Below, piece after piece: positions 56,610 through 64,000 of a stretch of 64,000 nucleotides of DNA. A program made the translations under genes and the position numbers. The first letter of the stretch is position 1; the number at the start of each line of letters is the position of its first letter. The stretch is from positions 50,769-114,768 of the forward strand of contig CALKOT010000052.1 in assembly GCA_938092015.1 (NCBI GenBank), in the 5' to 3' direction. The notes below the pieces were generated by a model. The model was not told where the DNA came from. It made no database searches and saw nothing but the letters and a program-made list of their open reading frames with translations. The stretch comes from an uncultured Paracoccaceae bacterium. GTDB lineage: Bacteria; Pseudomonadota; Alphaproteobacteria; Rhodobacterales; Rhodobacteraceae.

Positions 56610-57101
56610 CTAGTCTTTCTCGCGTGCAGGCGCCTCTGGGCAGCCATCTGGAAGGGGGTCGCCGGCAAATTCGGCTTTGCCGCAGGCGTTGATCTGGCGC
56701 CATTGGAAGGCGTGGCCATCAGGGTAATAGGCGACGATGCGGTCAAAGCCGTAGGGCGTGTTGAATTCGGCCAGCAATGGAAGCGCTGCGCCCGATGCGA
56801 TGTCCGTCGCGATGGTTTCTGCGTCAAAGCAATCGAACCAACCCGGCGCGATCAGGGGATCTGGCCGTTCTGCGACTGGGGCGACGGCTGGTTCCATCGT
56901 GAAACATCCCCGCAACTTCAGAGGGGACGTTGCAGCGTCGATACCCTGATAGTCGGTCACGTCGACGTTCTGGCCGTCGATGACGATCGAGGTCAGGTTT
57001 TCGACAGGCTCATACCAGCCACGGGTCTGATAATACCAAAGCACAGCGCCAAAAATCAGGGAGAACCCGATAAGACCGATCATTAAGGTGCGGCCAGACA
57101 T
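56610..57101 (-). CDS. DUF6446 family membrane-anchored protein
   Basis: 163 residues: an N-terminal anchor (TLMIGLIGFSLIFGAVLWYY) and a periplasmic domain with two cysteines (RGCFTM, WFDCFD) and PDGHAFQWRQINACGKAEF. It matches a family I know only as a gene lying between glyQ and glyS in Rhodobacterales; function unknown. It is two bases from glyS. Confidence 0.75.
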   Translation of the reverse strand: MSGRTLMIGLIGFSLIFGAVLWYYQTRGWYEPVENLTSIVIDGQNVDVTDYQGIDAATSPLKLRGCFTMEPAVAPVAERPDPLIAPGWFDCFDAETIATDIASGAALPLLAEFNTPYGFDRIVAYYPDGHAFQWRQINACGKAEFAGDPLPDGCPEAPAREKD

Positions 57102-57128
57102 CAGTTTGCTTCCTGTGAAACCAGGGAA

Positions 57129-57146
57129 GGTTTCACGCGTGAAACC
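57129..57146. repeat. Palindrome GGTTTCACGCGTGAAACC
   Basis: An 18-base perfect palindrome 28 bases upstream of the DUF6446-glyS pair. A further GTGAAACC half-site lies at 57115-57122 and GTTTCACGCG at 57199-57208, so arms cluster in this 100-base gap, which lies between two divergent starts and could be an operator. Confidence 0.7.
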
Positions 57147-57268
57147 AAGTCTAACCCACTGGCTATAAACGAAATTAAGAATTCATTAATCGCTGGCGTT
57201 TCACGCGGTTCACACGTGCCGCCATTTCGGCCATGATGCGGTTCAGGACGAATTCCGGGAACGAAACA

Positions 57269-57898
57269 GTGGCCGACCCTTTTACAATCAGCATGTTCGG
57301 CGCGCTTTTCGCTGTGATGAACCCGTTCGTTAATCTGCCCTTCTTTCTGAGCCTCACTCAGAACGTCAGCGCGGCTGAGCGGCGCAGTCTGGCCATTCAG
57401 GTGGTGATCGGCTGCATCGTCGTGTGCACGATCACATCGGTAGGTGGCGCTGCAATCCTTGGCTTTTTTGGCATCACGACAGACGCGTTTCGCATCGCAG
57501 GCGCGCTCGTGTTGGGTCAGATCGGCTTTGTCATGCTGAACGGTTCTGAAAGCGCTGCGCATCACGGGACCGAAGGGGAAAAACCCGGTCAATCTGTCGG
57601 CAACATCGCCTTCTATCCGATGACATTCCCCATGCTGGTTGGTCCGGGCACGATCACTGCGCTGATCGTGAACAGTCACACCGCAGCGACCAACGGACAT
57701 TACCTGGCATTCACTTTGGTGATCGCCACTGTCATCGCGATCCTGGCTGTGGTTCTGATCTTTTCCAGCACGCTTGGCGCGATGCTGACACAGACCATGC
57801 GCGTCATCATGACAAGGATCATGGGCATGATCCCGATCGCGATATCGGTTGAAATGTTCGTGGCCGGCCTGAAGGCGCTTTTGCCCGGCCTTGGCTAA
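57269..57898 (+). CDS. MarC-family integral membrane protein
   Basis: About 209 residues, six membrane segments, MarC landmarks LFAVMNPFVNLPFFLSL, GALVLGQIGFVML, IAFYPMTFPMLVGPGTITALI and IMGMIPIAISVEMFV. The role is not established (MarC is not required for antibiotic resistance). GTG 57269 begins the conserved sequence (ADPFTISMFGALFA); ATG 57233 would add 12 atypical residues. It lies on the opposite strand between glyQ and DUF6446-glyS. Confidence 0.85.
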   Translation: MADPFTISMFGALFAVMNPFVNLPFFLSLTQNVSAAERRSLAIQVVIGCIVVCTITSVGGAAILGFFGITTDAFRIAGALVLGQIGFVMLNGSESAAHHGTEGEKPGQSVGNIAFYPMTFPMLVGPGTITALIVNSHTAATNGHYLAFTLVIATVIAILAVVLIFSSTLGAMLTQTMRVIMTRIMGMIPIAISVEMFVAGLKALLPGLG

Positions 57899-57903
57899 TC
57901 CGA

Positions 57904-58833
57904 TCATGCCTCCCTGCCCGCATCTGTGTTCAAAAACGCATCTGCGCACAGCTTTGCAAGCGCCCGGACGCGACCAATATAGGCTTGACGTTCGGTGACA
58001 GAAATTACGCCGCGCGCGTCGAGCAGGTTGAAGAGATGGCTAGCCTTGATGCACTGGTCATAGGCGGGCAGCGCCATGACGATCTCACGACCCGTTTTTG
58101 GATCTAATGCAGGCTGATCAACAATGGCGGCGCACTCTTTCTCAGCGTCTTCGAAATGGCGCATCAAAGTCTCTGTATCGGCCACATCAAAGTTCCAGCG
58201 GGCGTATTGCGCCTCAGCTTCCTGAAACACGTCGCCATAGGTCAGCGGAATTGGCGCGTCTGGGGCGTTGAACGGCATCTTGTTACCGTCATCTTCACCA
58301 AGGACGTACATCGCCAAACGCTCCAACCCATAGGTCAACTCACCTGAGACCGGCTTGCAGTCATGACCTGCAACCTGCTGGAAATAGGTAAACTGGCTGA
58401 CTTCCATGCCATCGCACCATACTTCCCAACCCAAACCAGCGGCGCCCAATGTCGGGCTTTCCCAGTCATCTTCGACAAAGCGGATGTCGTGCATCGTCAT
58501 GTCGATGCCGATGGCCTGCAATGAACCAAGATAAAGGTCCTGCAGATCCGGCGGCGACGGTTTGATGATGACCTGAAACTGATAGTAGTGCTGCCAGCGG
58601 TTCGGGCTATCGCCATAACGGCCATCCGTCGGGCGGCGCGACGGCTGCACATAGGCAGCCGCCCAGTTGTTTGGGCCTAACGAACGCAGTGTTGTAGCGG
58701 GGTGAAAGGTCCCTGCGCCAACCTCCATATCGTATGGCTGCAACATCGCGCAGCCCTTCCCGGCCCAGTAGGATTGCAGGCGGAGAATAATCTCCTGAAA
58801 GCTTTTGGGCGTATCGGATTTTGAGGCGGTCAT
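57904..58833 (-). CDS. glyQ: Glycyl-tRNA synthetase alpha subunit
   Basis: 309 residues, catalytic alpha subunit: [60 protein letters not shown] (motif 2 region), [54 protein letters not shown]. The C-terminus is Ala/Glu-rich and short. Its stop is six bases from the convergent marC stop. The usual direct continuation to glyS is interrupted by marC. Confidence 0.97.
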   Translation of the reverse strand: MTASKSDTPKSFQEIILRLQSYWAGKGCAMLQPYDMEVGAGTFHPATTLRSLGPNNWAAAYVQPSRRPTDGRYGDSPNRWQHYYQFQVIIKPSPPDLQDLYLGSLQAIGIDMTMHDIRFVEDDWESPTLGAAGLGWEVWCDGMEVSQFTYFQQVAGHDCKPVSGELTYGLERLAMYVLGEDDGNKMPFNAPDAPIPLTYGDVFQEAEAQYARWNFDVADTETLMRHFEDAEKECAAIVDQPALDPKTGREIVMALPAYDQCIKASHLFNLLDARGVISVTERQAYIGRVRALAKLCADAFLNTDAGREA

Positions 58834-58983
58834 GGGGGGCAGTCCCGTATCTTCATCAAAGTTGCGCAGTCACTACCTGCCCTCGCCTAGACGGTCAACG
58901 CGGCGAAGCGACGTCGGGCCGCCTCTCGCAAAGCTTTGGCGTTGGCGCTAGACGGATGGTGACACGGAAACGCTGAGGCTGAC

Positions 58984-59853
58984 ATGAACACAACCAACGA
59001 CTTAAGCGCACTGCTTGCTGAAGACCGTATTCTGACAATGCCCTGCTGCTATGACGCGCTAAGCGCAAAGCTGATCCAGCAGGCCGGGTTTCCCTTGACC
59101 TTTATGTCTGGCTTTGCAGCGTCAGCCAGCCGGATTGGGCAGCCCGATCTGGGTTTGATGAGCTATGGCGAAGTTCGCGACCATGCTCAAGCCATCTGCG
59201 ATGCGATTACGATCCCTTTGATCGGCGATGGCGATACCGGATATGGCAATGCCATGAATGTCCGGCGCACCGTTGCGGGCATGGCGAAAGCTGGTTGTGC
59301 GGCGGTGATGATAGAAGACCAGGTCGCGCCAAAACGTTGCGGTCACACGCCTGGAAAAGAGGTCGTCGGGCGTGAAGAGGCGTTTGATCGAGTTCGTGCC
59401 GCAGTCGATGCGCGTGAGGCTGGTGCCGACATTCTAATCCTGGCGCGAACGGATGCGCGGCATTCTCATGGGTTGGCGGAAGCTGTTGATCGGGCCGCCA
59501 AGTTTGCTGAGTTGGGCGCAGACATTCTGTTTGTTGAAGCGCCTAAAGATGAGGTTGAGATGCGGACAATTTGTTCTGAGTTACCTCTGCCAAACATGGC
59601 GAACATCGTTGAAGGTGGTGAGACGCCCGATCTGCCACCCGAAGTACTGCACGAGATCGGCTATAAGATCGTCGCCTATCCTCTCAGCCTTATGGCGGCT
59701 TCGATGAAGGCGATGATGGAAACGCTTGAAGCATTGCATCAGGGCAAGCCGCGCGGTCATCTGATCATGGAATTTGGCGAACTGCGCGACCGGATCGGGT
59801 TTGGTGAGTACTATGAGGCTTCCGAGACGTATGCTTCTTCGCGGCGAAGCTAG
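58984..59853 (+). CDS. Isocitrate lyase/PEP mutase superfamily enzyme
   Basis: 289 residues. PLIGDGDTGYGNAMNVRRT is the metal-binding barrel loop; VMIEDQVAPKRCGHTPGKEV contains the catalytic Cys-Gly-His; LARTDAR and KIVAYPLSLMAASMKAM follow. Members include 2-methylisocitrate lyase, oxaloacetate decarboxylase and dimethylmalate lyase; the KRCGH form suggests a lyase. GGCTGAC precedes the ATG; no strong ribosome binding site. Tail-to-tail with the IclR gene, overlapping by four bases. Confidence 0.88.
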   Translation: MNTTNDLSALLAEDRILTMPCCYDALSAKLIQQAGFPLTFMSGFAASASRIGQPDLGLMSYGEVRDHAQAICDAITIPLIGDGDTGYGNAMNVRRTVAGMAKAGCAAVMIEDQVAPKRCGHTPGKEVVGREEAFDRVRAAVDAREAGADILILARTDARHSHGLAEAVDRAAKFAELGADILFVEAPKDEVEMRTICSELPLPNMANIVEGGETPDLPPEVLHEIGYKIVAYPLSLMAASMKAMMETLEALHQGKPRGHLIMEFGELRDRIGFGEYYEASETYASSRRS

Positions 59854-60602
59854 GCTGCTAGCGAAATCCTGAATGAAGTTGCAATGTCATCTGCCAACGT
59901 CTTCAGCGCATCGCCCAATTCTCGCCGTCGATCTTCGTCAAACCTTCGGACAGACCCTGTAGAGCCAACGCTGAACGCCGCACCTAGGTTGTCGATGCGG
60001 ATTGGTGCGGCGACAGAGGTCACGCCTAGGTCAATCTCTTCGACACATTCGGCATAGCCGCGCTGACGGATTTCTTCGAATTCTGCACGTAGGGTCGCTT
60101 CGTCCTGCGTAGTGCGGGGCGTGTATGCCTTTAGCGGGCCGGTCAGAACGCTGTTTTGATAGTCTGCATCAGCGAACGCGGCGATCACTTTGGAACAGGA
60201 ACAGGCGTGCATTGGACGCTTGCCAAGGCCGGGGTGGATGAAGCTGACCGCCGGGTCTGACGGCGTGGCGACGTGGATAATCTCCACCCCGTCGCCGCGA
60301 AACCGCGACAGAAACACCGCCTCACCGAAACGATCTGCCGCCTCGATCAACTTCGGCTCTGCGGCGCGGCGGATATCAAAGTCAGACTGACCGGTGAGTG
60401 CGAGGCGCAAAAGGCGCTCGCCGATCTGATAGCGCCCCCTGCCTGCCTCATCCTGTAACAATCCATGCTCAGACAGTGTTTGCAGCATCCGGTAGCACGT
60501 CGGACGGGGAACACCTGTCGCCGCTTCCAGTTCCGCTGCAGATAGCGGGCGGCCAGCGGCTGCGACAGCTTCCAGCACTGTGATCAGGCGACCAAGATTC
60601 AT
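59850..60602 (-). CDS. IclR-family transcriptional regulator
   Basis: 250 residues. The winged helix (RLITVLEAVAAAGRPLSAAE; GVPRPTCYRMLQTLSEHGLL) and IclR effector domain (LGKRPMHACSCSKVIAAF; RGYAECVEEIDLGVTSVAAP) are complete. ATG 60602 fits the family start; the open frame extends to 60704. It is divergent from the methanethiol oxidase operon with an 86-base gap, so it probably controls that operon, itself, or the adjoining lyase. Confidence 0.92.
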   Translation of the reverse strand: MNLGRLITVLEAVAAAGRPLSAAELEAATGVPRPTCYRMLQTLSEHGLLQDEAGRGRYQIGERLLRLALTGQSDFDIRRAAEPKLIEAADRFGEAVFLSRFRGDGVEIIHVATPSDPAVSFIHPGLGKRPMHACSCSKVIAAFADADYQNSVLTGPLKAYTPRTTQDEATLRAEFEEIRQRGYAECVEEIDLGVTSVAAPIRIDNLGAAFSVGSTGSVRRFDEDRRRELGDALKTLADDIATSFRISLAA

Positions 60603-60614
60603 TGCATGACGTCC

Positions 60615-60653
60615 ATTATCACTTCTTAGACATTCATATCGCAAACTGATAAT
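60615..60653. promoter_or_regulatory. Inverted repeat between iclR and the methanethiol oxidase gene
   Basis: ATTATCA at 60615-60621 and TGATAAT at 60647-60653 form an inverted repeat with a 25-base spacer, in the intergenic region between divergent genes. A possible IclR operator; the wide spacing makes this tentative. Confidence 0.35.
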
Positions 60654-60688
60654 CATTGCAAAAGAATCGCTCAAAAGGGAGATGCGCG

Positions 60689-62044
60689 ATGATGGATGGA
60701 GCATGCTGCGGACCGGGATACGCCTCCCCCGCTGAGGCGATGCAGGCGCCTCGGGAAAAACTGCTCTACACGATCGCGCTTTACGTCGGCACGGGTCTGC
60801 AAAAACCGGACTATGTCGCGACTATCGACGCTGATCCGGAAAGCGACACCTATTCTCAGGTCATTGGACGGTGCGAGATGCCGGGGATTGGCGATGAACT
60901 GCATCACATGGGCTGGAACGCCTGTTCGTCCTGCCATGGCGATGAGGGGATGGAGCGGCGCTATCTAATCGTGCCGGGCGTGCGATCGTCAAACATCCAC
61001 ATCCTCGACACCAAACTGGACCCGCGCAATCCGTCGATCCACAAGGTGATTTCCGGCGAAGAAATCAAGCGCAAGACGAACCTGTCCGCGCCGCACACAG
61101 TGCATTGTCTTGGATCAGAGATCATTATCTCGATGCTGGGCGATGCGCAGGGGAACGCGCCGGGCGGATATCTGCATCTTGACAAGGATTTCAACATTGT
61201 TGGGCGATGGGAGAATTCGATGGGTGAAATCAAGTTTTCCTACGATTTCTGGTATCAGCCGCGACACAATGTGATGGTCTCATCCGAATGGGCAGCGCCG
61301 AATACATTCATGCCGGGGTTCGATCTGGAAGAGGTCGGCCATCTGAAATATGGCCGCGAAATCCACCTTTGGGATTTCGAGAAGAAGGAACCGAAACAGA
61401 CCTTTTATCTGGGTGAAGATGGGCTGGTTCCATTGGAAGTGCGCTTTCACCATGATCCTGCCTCAACCCACGGCTTTGTCGGCGCGGCGCTATCGGCCAA
61501 CATCATCCATTGGTGGAAAGATGGCGAGGATTGGCGGTGGGAGAAGATCATCGATGTGGCGAACGAGCCGCATCCTGATTGGCCAATTCCGGTGCCGGGC
61601 GTCATCTCGGTCATCCTGCTGTCGATGGATGACAAGTATTTGTACCTCTGCAATTGGCTGCATGGCGATATCAGGCAATACGACATTTCCGACCCGCATA
61701 ATCCGGTGATGACCGGGCAGGTCTGGATGGGCGGGCTGTTGGGCAAGGCGCCTGTTGTAAATGGCGCGAAAGTCACGGGCGGGCCGCAGATGATCCAGCT
61801 GAGTTTGGATGGGAAGCGGCTTTATGTGACGACGTCGCTGTTCAGCACCTGGGATAATCAATTCTACCCCGAAATCCGCACCAATGGCGGCGTGATGTTG
61901 CAGGTCGACTGCGACACGGAAAACGGCGGGATGTCGATCAACCCTGATTTTCTGGTTGATTTCGGCAAAGAGCCGAACGGCCCAAGTCGCTGCCATGAAA
62001 CAAGATATCCCGGCGGGGATTGCACCTCGGACATCTGGCTGTGA
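60689..62044 (+). CDS. mtoX: Methanethiol oxidase (SBP56/selenium-binding family)
   Basis: 451 residues of the SBP56 family, which in bacteria oxidises methanethiol to formaldehyde, sulfide and peroxide. Blocks: CCGPGYASPAEAMQAPREKL, WNACSSCHGD (conserved metal-site CSSC), LSAPHTVHCLGSEIIISMLG, GEIKFSYDFWYQPRHNVMVS, EVRFHHDPASTHGFVGAALS, LSMDDKYLYLCNWLHGDIRQ and GGPQMIQLSLDGKRLYVT. There is no in-frame selenocysteine codon. No signal peptide was seen, although many MtoX are periplasmic. AAAAGGGAG precedes ATG 60689. The stop overlaps the ferredoxin GTG. Confidence 0.88.
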   Translation: MMDGACCGPGYASPAEAMQAPREKLLYTIALYVGTGLQKPDYVATIDADPESDTYSQVIGRCEMPGIGDELHHMGWNACSSCHGDEGMERRYLIVPGVRSSNIHILDTKLDPRNPSIHKVISGEEIKRKTNLSAPHTVHCLGSEIIISMLGDAQGNAPGGYLHLDKDFNIVGRWENSMGEIKFSYDFWYQPRHNVMVSSEWAAPNTFMPGFDLEEVGHLKYGREIHLWDFEKKEPKQTFYLGEDGLVPLEVRFHHDPASTHGFVGAALSANIIHWWKDGEDWRWEKIIDVANEPHPDWPIPVPGVISVILLSMDDKYLYLCNWLHGDIRQYDISDPHNPVMTGQVWMGGLLGKAPVVNGAKVTGGPQMIQLSLDGKRLYVTTSLFSTWDNQFYPEIRTNGGVMLQVDCDTENGGMSINPDFLVDFGKEPNGPSRCHETRYPGGDCTSDIWL

Positions 62045-62421
62045 CCACTCGAACCATCACCCTCGCCAACCGTGACGGCGCGACCTACGAGGTCGACGGG
62101 CGGCAACCGCTGCTGAAAAGTCTGATGGATCAGAGCGTCGACCTGCCCTATGGCTGTGAGTATGGCGGCTGCATCACCTGCGCTGGAAAACTGATCGAGG
62201 GTGAGGTTAACCAGGCCCCTCAGGTCGCGTTGAACAACCGCCAGATCAACAACGGCTACATCATCCTTTGCGTCGCCCGTCCCCTCACCGATTGCGTGTT
62301 GGAGGTCGGCGTCGACAGCCATGACAAGCTTTACCGCAACCCTTTCCTCGACCCGCTAGAGCCGCATGAGCTCAAGGCGGATATCGCGGCCCCTGCCCCC
62401 ATCACGGAGACGCCGAAATGA
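62041..62421 (+). CDS. Plant-type [2Fe-2S] ferredoxin
   Basis: 126 residues from GTG 62041. The cluster cysteines are C39, C44 and C47 (CEYGGCITC) and C77 (IILCVARP), the plant-type spacing. A C-terminal tail of ~25 Pro/Ala-rich residues is extra. GTG overlaps the mtoX stop (GTGA), so it is coupled to mtoX and may accept its electrons; it overlaps the next gene by four bases. Confidence 0.92.
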   Translation: MTTRTITLANRDGATYEVDGRQPLLKSLMDQSVDLPYGCEYGGCITCAGKLIEGEVNQAPQVALNNRQINNGYIILCVARPLTDCVLEVGVDSHDKLYRNPFLDPLEPHELKADIAAPAPITETPK

Positions 62422-62885
62422 ACGCCCCGGTCTTTCTGAACCACGACGAAGATTATCCGGCCGACTACATGCCGACGATCCTGAAAGAGGTGAAGACCAT
62501 CGCAATGGTCGGCGCCTCGGCAAACCCGACCGCGTTTTCATACGGGGTTCTCAGGGTTCTGCATGAAACGGGCTACAACATGATCCCGGTGAACCCGCGT
62601 CTGGCTGGGTCTGAGATAAGAGGCATGAAGGTCTACGAAAGCCTCGCCGCGATCCCAGAACCGATCGATATGGTGCAGGTCTTCCGGGACAAATCAGCGC
62701 TTTACGGGATCGCGGAAGAAGCCATCTCCGTCGGCGCCAAGGTGCTGTGGGGGCAGATCGGGGTTGTGGATCCAGAAGCCGCAAAGCTGGCCGAGGCGGC
62801 GGGGCTAAAGGTAGTCATGAACAAGTGTCCGAAGATTGAGCTGTTCCGCCCCTTCTGGAAGCCAAAGCTGGATCTGGGAATATAG
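62418..62885 (+). CDS. CoA-binding domain protein (YccU-like)
   Basis: 155 residues, one Rossmann CoA-binding domain: KTIAMVGASANPTAFSYGVL, GYNMIPVNPRLAGSEIRGMK, DMVQVFRDKSALYGIAEEAI, ALWGQIGV-like VLWGQIGVVDPEAAKLAE and MNKCPKIE. The role is unknown. It overlaps the ferredoxin gene (ATGA), third in the mtoX operon. Confidence 0.9.
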   Translation: MNAPVFLNHDEDYPADYMPTILKEVKTIAMVGASANPTAFSYGVLRVLHETGYNMIPVNPRLAGSEIRGMKVYESLAAIPEPIDMVQVFRDKSALYGIAEEAISVGAKVLWGQIGVVDPEAAKLAEAAGLKVVMNKCPKIELFRPFWKPKLDLGI

Positions 62886-62980
62886 CAGCCTGTGTCTTGT
62901 CAAACTGACGACGCGGCAATGATGCAGCTACGGCCCAATTCGCCTTGCTGTCACCTACCAAGCGTAGCAGACTGGCGCAC

Positions 62981-63289
62981 ATGAAGAGACCTATCCTGTT
63001 TATCTCTGGAATACTGACGCTTACGATGGCGGCGCCATCAGCGATTGCTGATGATCGTTTTAGAACACTGGTAGTGCGGGAACGAGCAACAGCATCGTTG
63101 GCCGATGACACAATCACTTTTAGGGTAATGAAGCTAAAAGGGTATTCGGTTGATATTATGCTTGAAGGTAAAAAACGCACGCTGAAACTGGGCGAATCTT
63201 TCGGACCCGAAGATGCCGCATGCCAGGTCATCTTCGAGGAAATTTCTCCCGAAACACGTATCGCTCGTTTTCTTACTGATTGCCCTTAA
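62981..63289 (+). CDS. Small exported protein of unknown function
   Basis: 102 residues. A signal peptide (KRPILFISGILTLTMAAPSA, cut before DDRF) precedes a soluble domain with two cysteines (AACQVIF and LTDCP) that may form a disulfide. No family was recognised. The open frame extends to 62945, but ATG 62981 begins the signal peptide. Base composition is more AT-rich than the neighbouring operon. Confidence 0.6.
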   Translation: MKRPILFISGILTLTMAAPSAIADDRFRTLVVRERATASLADDTITFRVMKLKGYSVDIMLEGKKRTLKLGESFGPEDAACQVIFEEISPETRIARFLTDCP

Positions 63290-63315
63290 CTTACAGACGG
63301 TCGGCTTTGGGGCCG

Positions 63316-63651
63316 CTATTTCAGAAATAGAAACACCAACGCGAACGCCGCTGGTGCGAGGCGCCCAACAAGTATTTTATTGCCTCTGACGCCGGACGAG
63401 CCGACCGCTGCTGTCGCGACGATCATCGCCAATACGATGGCCTGAACGGAGAACATCGCTTCAGTTGATAAGCGGAAAGAAAGGATCAGGCCGAGGCCGA
63501 CAGACGCATTGTACGACGCAAAGCTGCGCCCCAGGAACGCTGTCTTTGCGACTTCTCCACCTTCGAGTTCCGTAAGATCTGCGCACAGCTCAGGCCATTT
63601 GAACCACTGTTTGTAAGCGAAGTAAAAATGCCCAAGAACGACGGCAAACAT
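63316..63651 (-). CDS. Small DUF1304-like membrane protein
   Basis: 111 residues with about four membrane segments (MFAVVLGHFYFAYKQWF; FASYNASVGLGLILSF; FSVQAIVLAMIVATAAVG; APAAFALVFLFL). The Y-N motif in the second segment and overall shape resemble DUF1304/DoxX-like small membrane proteins; assignment tentative. Convergent with the preceding gene. Confidence 0.5.
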   Translation of the reverse strand: MFAVVLGHFYFAYKQWFKWPELCADLTELEGGEVAKTAFLGRSFASYNASVGLGLILSFRLSTEAMFSVQAIVLAMIVATAAVGSSGVRGNKILVGRLAPAAFALVFLFLK

Positions 63652-63759
63652 GCCAAGAAAGTAAAAGAGTTTACACTAGCTATATCCAAACATTGTATCT
63701 CTTTCTGGTATCCAATTTCTGTTTTATTGCCTGACGCTTTTGGCTTTCGCATAGCCCAA

Positions 63760-64000
63760 ATGGATTATGACCCTATGTCACCCTACCCCGGCTTTGTTAT
63801 CCTGGCGGTTGTCCTCGGCTCATTCGCATGGGTTGTAGCAGCGGCTTGGGGCTGGCACGCAGATGGCTGGCTGGTCACGGAATGGGGCGTGCATGACTTT
63901 GGCGCGGCGGGGCTTGTCCACGCGGTTGCCGGCTTCTTCGCACTTGGCGTCCTGATCAACCTTGGACCACGTATCGGCAAGTTCAACGCCGATGGCTCAG
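63760..64000 (+). CDS. Ammonium transporter-like protein, partial and short at the N-terminus
   Basis: 80 codons reach the right edge. YPGFVILAVVLGSFAWVVAA, WGWHADGWL, GVHDFGAAGLVHAVAGFFAL and NLGPRIGKF align with the middle of Amt proteins (in E. coli AmtB about residue 160 onward). ATG 63760 or 63775 would start here. The usual first four membrane segments are missing: the sequence upstream codes for a gene on the other strand. It may be a truncated or fused Amt paralogue, or a decayed one; the 3' part is outside the window. Confidence 0.6.
   Translation, partial: MDYDPMSPYPGFVILAVVLGSFAWVVAAAWGWHADGWLVTEWGVHDFGAAGLVHAVAGFFALGVLINLGPRIGKFNADGS

Noticed and set aside
57101..57949. 282-codon minus-strand open frame
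   Set aside because: His- and Asp-rich antisense of marC; the MarC motifs are on the plus strand.

Overview
The window reads as a chromosomal segment of an alphaproteobacterium, most likely Rhodobacterales-like. The grounds are an aerobic-type cobalamin cluster (cobN, cobO, cobQ, cobW), an IscR-headed suf operon with an Irr/ICE-like palindrome in its promoter, a glyQ/DUF6446/glyS arrangement, and a bactofilin next to an M23 peptidase. The genus cannot be told from the sequence alone. No rRNA, tRNA, CRISPR array, prophage or insertion sequence was seen.

1-16.8 kb is a cobalamin region: cobB (cut by the left edge, minus strand), then cbiD-cobK, a Rieske oxygenase with an overlapping glutamine-synthetase-like ligase, a cobalamin riboswitch in front of a hupE-type metal transporter, and a tightly packed run cobW-GNAT-cobN-lrgA-lrgB-(GNAT/nucleotidyltransferase fusion)-GFA-cobO-cobQ. 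The lrgAB pair and the fusion gene are embedded in the B12 run. 16.8-18.3 kb is an SPFH/NfeD membrane pair.

18.4-24.7 kb is unusual. A LysM/substrate-binding gene, a CHASE2-SpoIIE phosphatase gene and a LysR gene each carry in-frame stops, and the phosphatase gene also a frameshift. Intact small genes (DUF2237, YSC84-like, MAPEG) lie among them. The simplest reading is recent gene decay.

25-29.1 kb holds rpe, a 3-hydroxyisobutyrate-dehydrogenase-family gene and a penicillin-acylase-family hydrolase. 29.3-38.8 kb is the minus-strand suf operon, iscR-iscS-like-sufB-(small membrane genes, YbjQ)-sufC-sufD-(three Yip1-like genes, one frameshifted)-sufS. 38.9-51.3 kb holds a hydrolase, a methyltransferase, anmK, tyrS, a giant AsmA-like protein, bcp, a DUF455 ferritin-like gene, M23 peptidase plus bactofilin, folB and a SleB-type hydrolase. 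51.6-58.8 kb holds a divergent ppdK, glyS, DUF6446, an oppositely oriented marC and glyQ. 59-62.9 kb is a probable C1-sulfur module: an isocitrate-lyase-superfamily enzyme, an IclR regulator, and an operon of methanethiol oxidase (SBP56), a [2Fe-2S] ferredoxin and a CoA-binding protein. The right end holds two small genes and the start of an ammonium-transporter-like gene that lacks the family's usual N-terminal half.

A perfect palindrome, TTTCACGCGTGAAA, occurs three times, with a fourth variant carrying a different centre.
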